Part shown: piece after piece, positions 1 through 5,349 of the stretch
Layout of the letters: every line of letters starts with the position of its first letter
Position numbering within the stretch: the stretch's first letter is position 1
From: Comamonas sp.
GTDB taxonomy: Bacteria > Pseudomonadota > Gammaproteobacteria > Burkholderiales > Burkholderiaceae_C
DNA: 5,409 bases
Direction of reading: 5' to 3'
Assembly (NCBI GenBank): GCA_018384835.1
Contig: JAHAYB010000382.1
Coordinates: 1-5,409, forward strand
Program-made: the position numbers and the translations under genes
Notes under the pieces: model-generated
What the model was told of the DNA's origin: nothing
What the model saw: the letters and a program-made list of their open reading frames with translations, nothing else
Databases searched by the model: none

Positions 1-906
1 CTGCGCGGTGCATTTGCCGCCAAGGCTGACGAGTTCAAAGACATCCTAAAAATTGGCCGCACCCAGTTGCAAGATGCTGTGCCCATGACCTTGGGTCAGG
101 AATTTGCTGCTTTTGTGTCCATGATTGCCGCCGACGAAAAACGCCTGCGTGAATCTGCTGCTTTGCTGTGCGAAGTCAATATGGGCGGCACGGCGATTGG
201 CACCGGCATTAACGCCCCTGTGGGCTATGCCGATGTGGTGGTGGCCAAGCTGGCGGAGTTCTCTGGCGTGCCCGTGGTTAAGGCGGAAGACATGATTGCT
301 GGTACGGCAGATACCGGCGTGTTTGCCGACATTTCCGGCATTTTGAAGCGCATTGCCGTCAAGCTCTCCAAAATCAGCAACGATTTGCGCTTGCTGTCGT
401 CGGGTCCTCAAGCCGGTGTGGGTGATATTAAGCTGCCTGCCCGCCAGGCCGGTTCGTCCATCATGCCCGGCAAGGTCAACCCGGTAATTCCTGAAGTGAT
501 GAGCATGGTCTGCTTCGAGGTGATTGGTAACGACACCGCCATCACCATGGCGGTGGAGGCCGGGCAGTTGCAGCTCAACGCTTTTGAGCCGCTGATGGCC
601 TGGGCTTTGCACAAGAGCCTCAAGCACCTGGCCAGCGCCTGCAACACCTTGCAAGTCAACTGCGTGGAAGGCATCGAGGCCAACACCGCCTTGCTGGACA
701 GCCGTATCAAAGAATCCGTCACCCTGGTCACGGCGCTCAACCCCCTGATTGGCTATGAAAAATCTGCCCAGATTGCCAAGGCGGCCATTGCCAGCGGCAA
801 GCCCATTGCCGATGTGGCCGAAGAGCTGGGCATTATGAGCAAAGAAAAAATGCAGTCTCTGCTGGTAGCTGACAAGCTGACCACCCCTGGCGCGTTGACC
901 GCGTAA
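1..906 (+). CDS. aspA: Aspartate ammonia-lyase (aspartase), C-terminal part
   Basis: Cytoplasmic enzyme of the fumarase/aspartase superfamily that reversibly deaminates L-aspartate to fumarate and ammonia. The reading frame is open from base 1, and 301 codons are visible; family members have about 470-480, so roughly 170-180 N-terminal residues lie upstream. Seen directly: the GRTQLQDAVPMTLGQEF block (visible residues 19-35), GGTAIGTGIN (about 62-71), SNDLRLLSSGP, and the superfamily signature GSSIMPGKVNPVIPEV from visible residue 151, whose first serine (152) corresponds to the catalytic serine of the flexible SS-loop. GQLQLNAFEPL and the TALNPLIGYE C-terminal region also match. The glutamine after GRT, where fumarase and argininosuccinate lyase have histidine, favours aspartase over class II fumarase. 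The frame is intact and ends in TAA followed by a strong terminator. A related lyase is possible but unlikely. Confidence 0.95.
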   Translation: MRGAFAAKADEFKDILKIGRTQLQDAVPMTLGQEFAAFVSMIAADEKRLRESAALLCEVNMGGTAIGTGINAPVGYADVVVAKLAEFSGVPVVKAEDMIAGTADTGVFADISGILKRIAVKLSKISNDLRLLSSGPQAGVGDIKLPARQAGSSIMPGKVNPVIPEVMSMVCFEVIGNDTAITMAVEAGQLQLNAFEPLMAWALHKSLKHLASACNTLQVNCVEGIEANTALLDSRIKESVTLVTALNPLIGYEKSAQIAKAAIASGKPIADVAEELGIMSKEKMQSLLVADKLTTPGALTA

Positions 907-930
907 ATACGCTTCATTAGCCCAACGAAA

Positions 931-959
931 AACAGACCCGCAAGCGGGTCTGTTTTTTT
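931..959. terminator. Rho-independent, probably bidirectional terminator between aspA and hpf
   Basis: A perfect 10-bp stem (931-940 with 945-954, GC-rich core ACCCG/CGGGT) closes a CAAG tetraloop and is followed by a T tract (953-959), 24 bp after the aspA stop. Five A residues (928-932) precede the left arm, so the minus-strand transcript also has a hairpin with U residues and the element could end the convergent hpf gene, whose stop is at 1000-1002. Confidence 0.92.
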
Positions 960-985
960 ATGGGGCGCTTTGCACAGCGCTTGAC

Positions 986-1003
986 GCTACTTAGGCTACT
1001 TAG
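986..1003. repeat. 9-bp tandem duplication across the hpf stop codon
   Basis: The unit GCTACTTAG occurs twice back to back (986-994, 995-1003). Read on the minus strand it carries the TAA stop of the hibernation gene, and because 9 is a multiple of three it creates a second in-frame TAA three codons later (991-993). It is probably a replication-slippage duplication rather than a functional site. Confidence 0.85.
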
Positions 1004-1353
1004 GCTTCTTCGGCCCCGCGCACGCTTTCGCGGCCATGTTTGTCTTTGACCTTATCTAGGTCAGTCTCTACGGCGCGGCGCAGTTTTTCCAGGGCGGCGC
1101 TAAAGGCATCTTTGACTTTTTCAGCCTCGGCGTTCACGGCCACGGGGGGGCGGCCATTGGCGCGGGTCTCTAGCACGCATTTTTTGCCGGGGCCGCCGCC
1201 TGCTTTGAGTGCATCGACCGAGGAGAAAAACACCTCAACGCGCACCACATGCTCTTTCAGGCGGGAGAGCTTGGCAGTGACCTCTTCTTGCGCCCATTGG
1301 GACAGGGAATCACCGCCCTGAATGGAATCGTCGGCATGGACTTGTACTTGCAT
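1000..1353 (-). CDS. HPF/RaiA family ribosome-associated (hibernation) protein
   Basis: A 117-residue protein of the short HPF/RaiA (sigma-54 modulation/S30EA) family. These proteins bind the 30S subunit near the decoding centre and silence or protect ribosomes in slow or stationary growth. The pattern fits the family's beta-alpha-beta-beta-beta-alpha fold: first strand (residues 2-6), helix (about 17-34), strands at 36-45, 57-66 and 69-74, and a long charged helix at about 76-102. There are 11 lysines. The C-terminal RGRESVRG tail resembles the stand-alone version I recall from Burkholderiales. It is not next to rpoN, where the classical hpf usually sits, so a second paralogue elsewhere is possible. 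Its length excludes the long HPF with a dimerisation domain. The start is fixed by a perfect AGGAGG six bases upstream. It converges on aspA and diverges from the kinase gene. Confidence 0.82.
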   Translation of the reverse strand: MQVQVHADDSIQGGDSLSQWAQEEVTAKLSRLKEHVVRVEVFFSSVDALKAGGGPGKKCVLETRANGRPPVAVNAEAEKVKDAFSAALEKLRRAVETDLDKVKDKHGRESVRGAEEA

Positions 1354-1359
1354 GTATAT

Positions 1360-1365
1360 CCTCCT
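1360..1365 (-). promoter_or_regulatory. Shine-Dalgarno site of the hpf-family gene
   Basis: On the minus strand this reads AGGAGG, a full match to the anti-SD core, followed by ATATAC and the ATG at 1353. It is the strongest ribosome binding site in the window and suggests high translation of the hibernation protein when its mRNA is present. Confidence 0.85.
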
Positions 1366-1394
1366 GTTGTGACCAAGCTAGCAAACACTGCACC

Positions 1395-1497
1395 CACTTT
1401 GGCGTTGTGGGGCAGCCAGAAAACTGTGTGCCAGTCTTGCGGGTGCATGGCTGGCACTGCCCCTACATCCTAAACCCAAAAAACCCCGCCAAAAGTG
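1395..1497. promoter_or_regulatory. Nested inverted repeats in the hpf/kinase intergenic region
   Basis: Outer arms: CACTTTGGCG (1395-1404) faces CGCCAAAAGTG (1487-1497), identical apart from one extra A. Inner arms: GTGCCAG (1428-1434) faces CTGGCAC (1451-1457), a perfect 7-bp dyad with a 16-bp spacer. The two symmetry centres, near 1446 and 1442.5, almost coincide. The elements sit 40-145 bp upstream of the hpf start and about 90-190 bp upstream of the kinase start, a position suited to an operator or to structure in the hpf leader. No regulator is known to me for these motifs. In a 231-bp stretch some such repeats can arise by chance. Confidence 0.35.
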
Positions 1498-1532
1498 ACA
1501 AGTGGTTTTTGCCCTGGACAAATGCCCCCAGC

Positions 1533-1561
1533 ATGACAAGCGTGCCGATAGGGGGTAAAAC
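1533..1561 (+). promoter_or_regulatory. Possible sigma-70-type promoter of the sensor kinase
   Basis: ATGACA (1533-1538, 5 of 6 matches to the -35 consensus) and TAAAAC (1556-1561, 4 of 6 matches to the -10 consensus) are separated by exactly 17 bp. Transcription would begin near 1568, giving a leader of about 17 bases before the ATG at 1585 and fitting the lack of an obvious Shine-Dalgarno sequence there. The match is moderate and rests on inspection only. Confidence 0.3.
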
Positions 1562-1584
1562 ACTGGGTTTTGCATCTGCAAACC

Positions 1585-3087
1585 ATGCCCAGCCCCCATC
1601 CCTATTCACACAGTCAAGAGCACAGTGAGCAGCGCTCTTTATTCGGCGAGATTCTGGATTGGATGCTCACCCCCTTGTTACTGCTGTGGCCTTTGAGCCT
1701 GGCCATCACCTGGGCGGTGGCTCAATCGCTGGCCAACAAGCCCTTTGACCGCGCCCTGGAATACAACGTGCGCACCCTTGCCCAGCAAGTGCGCGTTGAT
1801 GGCGAGGGGCGGCTACTCTTTAGCCTGCCCCTGCCCGAACATGCCGTACTGCGCTCTGACGAGGCGGATTTGATGTACTACCAAGTCCTCGGCCGCTCTG
1901 GGCAGCGCCTGGCTGGGGAGGTGCTCTTCCCCGCCTTTCCCAGTGCTAGCACAGCAGCGGCAACAGGGCGGGTGTTGCTGCGCGACGATGAGCTACACGG
2001 CATTGAGCTGCGCGTTGCCGCCCTCTGGGTAGAACTGCCCTGGGCAGCAGGCGGCCCCGTTTTGGTGCAAGTGGCCGAAACCCGTGAAAAGCGCAGCGTA
2101 CTGGCCACTGAAATTATCAAAGGGGTGATGCTGCCGCAATTCATCATCCTGCCCCTGGCGGTGCTGCTGGTGTGGTTGGCGCTGACCCGTGGTATTCGCC
2201 CCTTGCAGCGCTTGGAGCAACGCATTCGCGTGCGCAAGCCCGAAGACCTCTCCGCCCTCAACACCCATCTTGTGCCGCTGGAGGTGCTGCCCCTAGTGAC
2301 CGCCGTTAACGACTTGCTAGGGCGCTTGCGCGGCTCTTTGGCGACGCAAAAGCGCTTTTTGGCCGATGCCGCCCACCAGCTCAAAACCCCCTTGGCAGGC
2401 TTGCGGATGCAGGCAGAGCTGGCCTTGCGCCAAGACTTTAATACCGATGACCTCAAGCGCAGCTTGCAGCAGGTCGGGCGCTCTAGCGAGCGAGCCACCC
2501 ACACCGTCAACCAACTGCTGGCGCTAGCCCGTGCAGAAGGCGCTGGCGCAACCCTACAGCGCCAGCCCTGCAACCTAGTGGTGCTGGCGGTGGAGGTGAT
2601 GCAAGATGTGCTGCCCCTGGCCTGGAGCCAGCAAGTTGACATAGGTTACGAAGGCGCAGATGCCCAAGACCCAGGCGTATGGGTGCAGGGCAACCCGGTG
2701 CTGCTCAAAGAGCTGGTGCGTAACCTATTGACCAACGCCTTGCACTACTGCCCGCAGGGGGGAAGCGCCTCGCCAGCGGTGACGCTGCGCGTCCTGCCCG
2801 AGCCGATACGCCTGCACCAGCGCCCCCCCACCGTTGTGCTGCAAGTAGAGGACAACGGCTCGGGCATTGCCGCTGAGGACAAAGCCTTTATCTTTGAGCC
2901 TTTTTTTCGCCCCCTGGGCAACACGGTAGATGGCTCTGGCCTAGGGCTACCCATCGTGCAAGAAATTGCCCGCCAGCATGGCGCAGACTTGCAGCTCCTA
3001 GATGCCCACCCCGCCCGCCAGCCCAAGGGCACTTGTGCTGTGCTGTGTCTGCCCACAGTGCCAGCCGTAAGCCCAGTAGCCCAGTAG
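1585..3087 (+). CDS. Sensor histidine kinase, TctE-like with 2CSK_N-type periplasmic domain
   Basis: A 500-residue inner-membrane two-component sensor that should autophosphorylate on histidine and pass the phosphate to a response regulator. Order: short cytoplasmic N-terminus; TM1 (about 27-46); a periplasmic domain (about 47-178) starting FDRALEYNVRTLAQ, typical of 2CSK_N sensors of the TctE group; TM2 (about 180-200); a HAMP-like linker; H-box with phospho-acceptor His264 in AAHQLKTPLAG; N-box with Asn380 and Asn384; G1 box DNGSGI from Asp423; F-box FEPFFRP; G2 box GSGLGLP (450-456). All catalytic motifs are intact. The stretch between N-box and G1 appears longer than usual (about 15-20 residues, Pro-rich). 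I chose the ATG at 1585; a TTG at 1570 would add five residues but lies at the predicted transcription start. No Shine-Dalgarno is evident. TctE relatives usually sit directly after their regulator gene, but here both neighbours are on the other strand. The ligand is unknown; tricarboxylates are only one family precedent. Confidence 0.9.
   Translation: MPSPHPYSHSQEHSEQRSLFGEILDWMLTPLLLLWPLSLAITWAVAQSLANKPFDRALEYNVRTLAQQVRVDGEGRLLFSLPLPEHAVLRSDEADLMYYQVLGRSGQRLAGEVLFPAFPSASTAAATGRVLLRDDELHGIELRVAALWVELPWAAGGPVLVQVAETREKRSVLATEIIKGVMLPQFIILPLAVLLVWLALTRGIRPLQRLEQRIRVRKPEDLSALNTHLVPLEVLPLVTAVNDLLGRLRGSLATQKRFLADAAHQLKTPLAGLRMQAELALRQDFNTDDLKRSLQQVGRSSERATHTVNQLLALARAEGAGATLQRQPCNLVVLAVEVMQDVLPLAWSQQVDIGYEGADAQDPGVWVQGNPVLLKELVRNLLTNALHYCPQGGSASPAVTLRVLPEPIRLHQRPPTVVLQVEDNGSGIAAEDKAFIFEPFFRPLGNTVDGSGLGLPIVQEIARQHGADLQLLDAHPARQPKGTCAVLCLPTVPAVSPVAQ
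3072..3087. repeat. 8-bp tandem duplication ending at the kinase stop codon
   Basis: CCCAGTAG occurs twice back to back (3072-3079, 3080-3087); the second copy supplies the TAG stop. Because 8 is not a multiple of three, the copy changes the reading frame of the final codons, but a single-copy version would meet another TAG almost immediately, so the C-terminus is little affected. Confidence 0.8.
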
Positions 3088-3124
3088 GCTAGCGGCCTTA
3101 GCCATCCCCCTAGCTATCAGCCTA
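3085..3124. other. Short spacer between convergent kinase and ecfT genes with weak dyads
   Basis: Only 29 bp separate the two stop codons. A 5-bp hairpin (GGCTA 3087-3091 with TAGCC 3099-3103) and an outer 6-bp dyad (TAGGCT 3085-3090 with AGCCTA 3119-3124) enclose the gap, but there is no T tract on either strand. I see no convincing intrinsic terminator, so the transcripts may run into each other or need Rho. Confidence 0.3.
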
Positions 3125-3707
3125 GGCGCAGCCACAGAGCATCGGCCACGCGGCGGGCGGTTTGCAGCATGTGGATGGCCAGCGGAGCCAGCAAGCGCCA
3201 GCCACCAGAGCGCCCGGTGCGCAGCCGATAGGCATCGGCCAGCTTGCCCCATTGCACAAAAAAATGTTCGGTAAAGCGCAGCATTAAGCCCAGTTGCAAA
3301 GACAGGCGCTGGGGCTGCACGCCCACAAAGCGCAGTGGTTGCAGCAGCCATTCCAATAAAGCCACCAAGTCGCTGGAGCGGGTGCTCACCGTTAGCGCTG
3401 CCCCCAGGCCAGAGGCCGTGGCCAAACGCAAGCTGGCCGCTGCCCCCAGTTGCCACTGCCCCAGCAGAGCATGAAAGCCCGTCAGCAGCAGCGCCGTAAC
3501 CAACACCAGCCACAGCAGGCGGCGCACTGGGTATAAAGCCCGCCCTAGGCTGGCTAACAACAGCGCCACCCCAGCGGCCAGCGCGGCCAAGCCCAGCAAA
3601 TGCTGCACCAGCACCAAAGCCAGCCCCAGCAGCACCAGCGCCAGCAGCTTGCTGCCCGCACGCCAGCGGTGCAGCCAACTGGGGGTTTCGCTATACAGGC
3701 TACCCAT
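3117..3707 (-). CDS. bioN: ECF transporter transmembrane component EcfT (BioN-like)
   Basis: A 196-residue membrane protein of the EcfT/CbiQ/BioN family, the scaffold that couples ATP hydrolysis by the EcfA ATPases to a substrate-binding S protein. The N-terminal MGSLYSETPSWLHRWRAGSK is followed by several hydrophobic segments (about residues 20-90 and 100-115), then a cytoplasmic region. Two places correspond to the paired Ala-Arg-Gly-type coupling motifs: ADAYRLRTG (157-165) and the extreme C-terminus ALWLRLG (190-196); both depart from the textbook ARG/ARS form. The length suits BioN better than the longer CbiQ. The ATG at 3707 is chosen over an upstream in-frame start because MGSLYS is the typical beginning and an AAGAGG site (3717-3722) lies nine bases upstream. 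It overlaps the ATPase gene's end by 8 bp, implying translational coupling. The biotin assignment is inference; the EcfT assignment is firmer. Confidence 0.75.
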   Translation of the reverse strand: MGSLYSETPSWLHRWRAGSKLLALVLLGLALVLVQHLLGLAALAAGVALLLASLGRALYPVRRLLWLVLVTALLLTGFHALLGQWQLGAAASLRLATASGLGAALTVSTRSSDLVALLEWLLQPLRFVGVQPQRLSLQLGLMLRFTEHFFVQWGKLADAYRLRTGRSGGWRLLAPLAIHMLQTARRVADALWLRLG

Positions 3708-4494
3708 GGGGGGCGGCCTCTTCTTGGGTGGCAAAGGCGCTGCGCACGGCGCTTTCATAGGCGGCACATACCTCTTCGCCAGGGCCATCGGCGCGGATGC
3801 GCCCTTGCTCTAGCCAAAGCACACGGGGGTAATCGCGCACATAGTCCAGCACATGGGTAGAGAGCAGCACCTGCTGCGGGCAGGCAGCAATATCAGCAGC
3901 CAAACGCAATTGCCCGGCCAAGTCCAGGCTGGCGTAAGGCTCATCGAGCAGCAGCACCTGGGGCTGGCCAATCAACTGCGCCAGCCAGCACAGCCATTGG
4001 CGCTGGCCTTGGCTCAGGCCGCCTACGGCGCGTTCTGCCCAGTCCGGCAGGCCACGCTGCTGCAAAAATTGTTGCACTGCCTGCACAGCCTGGGCGCGGC
4101 TGCTACCGGGGTGAGCGCTGCGCCAAGACAGTTGCAACTCTTCCTGCACTGTGGGGTAGATGATTTGGTCTTCCGGGTTCTGAAACATCAGCCCCACGCT
4201 GCGGCTGGGCTGGGTACGCGCCTGGCCTTGCCACAGTAGTTGGCCTTGCTGGGGTTGCTCCAGCCCTGCCAACATGCGCAACAGGCTGGTTTTGCCTGCG
4301 CCGTTGCTGCCAATCAGGCCAATGCGTGGCTCTTCCAGGTGCAGCACCAAATCACTGAACACCTGGGTCTGGCCACGGCGCAGGTGCAGGGCTTGCAACT
4401 GCCATACTGAGGTGGGCGAAGCTGGCGAAGTGGATGCAGCGGCAGAAGATACAGGCTGAGGGCTAGCAGGAGCCGGGGGGCTGGAATGGGGCAC
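3700..4494 (-). CDS. bioM: ECF transporter ATP-binding protein EcfA (BioM-like)
   Basis: A 264-residue ABC ATPase that would power an energy-coupling-factor importer together with the EcfT encoded just downstream. Visible motifs in order: Walker A GSNGAGKTS (62-70), Q-loop MFQNPEDQIIYPTV with Gln105, signature LSQGQ (160-164), Walker B VLLLDE (180-185) with D-loop through Asp191, and switch His214 in LSTH. The FQNPEDQ block is characteristic of the EcfA/CbiO/BioM group. The start is a GTG with no clear Shine-Dalgarno; no in-frame ATG occurs before the ATPase domain, which begins near residue 31. The first ~29 residues are almost only Ser, Ala, Pro and Thr, an unusual leader. The protein has a single lysine, the Walker A Lys68. 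The only EcfA here implies a homodimer, as in BioM2N complexes. No S component is adjacent. Cobalt or nickel transport is the main alternative. Confidence 0.78.
   Translation of the reverse strand: MPHSSPPAPASPQPVSSAAASTSPASPTSVWQLQALHLRRGQTQVFSDLVLHLEEPRIGLIGSNGAGKTSLLRMLAGLEQPQQGQLLWQGQARTQPSRSVGLMFQNPEDQIIYPTVQEELQLSWRSAHPGSSRAQAVQAVQQFLQQRGLPDWAERAVGGLSQGQRQWLCWLAQLIGQPQVLLLDEPYASLDLAGQLRLAADIAACPQQVLLSTHVLDYVRDYPRVLWLEQGRIRADGPGEEVCAAYESAVRSAFATQEEAAPHG
3717..3722 (-). promoter_or_regulatory. Shine-Dalgarno site that decides the ecfT start
   Basis: AAGAGG on the minus strand, nine bases before the ATG at 3707 and inside the last codons of the ATPase gene. It supports the short 196-residue EcfT over the 27-residue-longer in-frame alternative that would begin near 3788. 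Confidence 0.6.
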
Positions 4495-4503
4495 GGGGTT
4501 TAC

Positions 4504-4523
4504 TTGGTATAGGTTGGTATAGG
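4504..4523. repeat. 10-bp perfect tandem repeat upstream of the ECF ATPase gene
   Basis: TTGGTATAGG is present twice without a gap (4504-4513, 4514-4523); on the minus strand it reads CCTATACCAA twice. It occupies much of the 51-bp gap between hemY and the ATPase GTG, ending 9 bases before that start codon. The repeat length equals about one DNA helical turn, so two protein copies could bind the same face, but slippage duplication is equally plausible. The repeat lies where a ribosome binding site would be expected. Confidence 0.8.
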
Positions 4524-4545
4524 GCTTGATTTATGCCTTGACCTT

Positions 4546-5349
4546 TCATAGCGGGGAAGATGCCCCAAGCACGAGCGCCCTCTGCCCCGCCTGAGCCGCC
4601 GCTTGCCAAGCGGCCAGGGCAGCATTGGAATCTTGGCGCTGCTGGGCGAGGGTGGCTAGCTGGCTCCAGGCCAAGGCTTGTAGGGCGGGCTGTTGGTCAA
4701 GGGCGGGCAGGCTGCGCTCTAGCAGGGCTTGTGCCTGCGGTATTTGCTGGGTGGAGCCAGGCTGGGCGTAGGCCAAGCCCAGTAGGCAGGCCAGGCCGGG
4801 GTGCTCTGGCTGGTGCTGCTGGGCGCGTTGCAGGCGCTGCTGCCAGCGCCCCGGCAAGCCCGCTTGGCATTGCCCCAGGGTCTGCCACAGTGCCGCTTGC
4901 TGGGGTGCTGGCAGTTGTTGGCGGCAAAACTGCTTGAACAAGGGCTGTAGCCATTGCAGCGCTTGCTGGGGTGAACCTTGCAAAGCCAGCCAGTGCTGGG
5001 CAGCCGCCAGCGCCAGGGCAGGTTGTTGGCGCTGGTGGATGGGCAGTTGCGCCCACAGCGCCAGCAGTTGCGTTGGCGTAGTGCAGCTATGCAGGGCATG
5101 GGCAGGCTGCGGCTGGAGCGTCTGCTGGCGGCTGCTGCGCGAAGGCTGCCCAGCCAGCGCGAGGCCGCGCAGGCTGGCATGGAGCAGGGCAAAGAAGGCC
5201 AGCAGCACCAGCAGCGCCATGTTGACGGAGGCATCAATACGGTACTCTCCCCAAAACAGGCTAACAACGCCTTGGTTGCTGCCGGCAAACAAGGCAATAG
5301 CAACGGCAAGGGCGAAGAGGCCGGTAAACCATAGGGCAGCACGCATCAT
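4546..5349 (-). CDS. hemY: HemY-like membrane protein with TPR-type C-terminus, apparently shortened
   Basis: A 267-residue inner-membrane protein matching the proteobacterial HemY family linked to haem synthesis (a TPR protein, not the protoporphyrinogen oxidase also called hemY). TM1 (about 4-22) and TM2 (about 42-60) flank FAGSNQGVVSLFWGEYRID, the usual HemY N-terminal hairpin. From about residue 93 to the end the sequence resembles the C-terminal helical repeats of HemY (LWAQLP, a QPALALAAAQHWLAL-type helix, and AWSQLATLAQQRQDSNAALAAWQ). Family members are normally around 400 residues or more, so the middle TPR block seems absent, replaced by a short Gln/Pro/Ser-rich linker (68-92). Gln makes up about 17% and Lys occurs once. 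The start ATG at 5349 (a second ATG follows at once) has GGGAG nine bases upstream and overlaps the stop of the upstream frame as ATGA, as expected for hemX-hemY. Confidence 0.72.
   Translation of the reverse strand: MMRAALWFTGLFALAVAIALFAGSNQGVVSLFWGEYRIDASVNMALLVLLAFFALLHASLRGLALAGQPSRSSRQQTLQPQPAHALHSCTTPTQLLALWAQLPIHQRQQPALALAAAQHWLALQGSPQQALQWLQPLFKQFCRQQLPAPQQAALWQTLGQCQAGLPGRWQQRLQRAQQHQPEHPGLACLLGLAYAQPGSTQQIPQAQALLERSLPALDQQPALQALAWSQLATLAQQRQDSNAALAAWQAAAQAGQRALVLGASSPL

Noticed and set aside
1040..1321. Open frame on the + strand opposite the hpf-family gene
   Set aside because: It is a shadow of the real gene, with composition typical of an antisense GC-rich frame and no recognisable domain.
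1418..1434. Sigma-54-like promoter on the minus strand upstream of hpf (CTGGCAC, 5 bp, TTTCT)
   Set aside because: The -24 part is perfect but the -12 part lacks the essential GC (TTTC instead of TTGC), and the -24 match is also one arm of the inverted repeat.
1570..1572. TTG as the kinase start
   Set aside because: It lies almost at the predicted transcription start, has no ribosome binding site, and adds only five residues before a good ATG.
1407..1628. Small + strand frame of 73 codons in the hpf/kinase intergenic region
   Set aside because: No ribosome binding site or recognisable sequence, and it runs over the kinase start in another frame.
1878..2642. Long minus-strand open frame (254 codons) inside the kinase gene
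   Set aside because: It lies opposite the intact kinase, is rich in Ser/Arg/Cys, and has no family resemblance.
2998..3678. Alternative minus-strand frame overlapping ecfT and the kinase end
   Set aside because: The Gly/Ala-rich product has no domain, while the other frame encodes a clear EcfT with a coupled start.
4495..4507. Half of a BirA-type biotin operator (GGTTTAC) before the ECF ATPase
   Set aside because: No matching TTGTAAACC half is found at the required 14-16 bp distance on either side.
4560..4937. Plus-strand open frame opposite hemY
   Set aside because: Gly/Ala/Pro/Arg-rich shadow without a ribosome binding site; the HemY frame explains the region.
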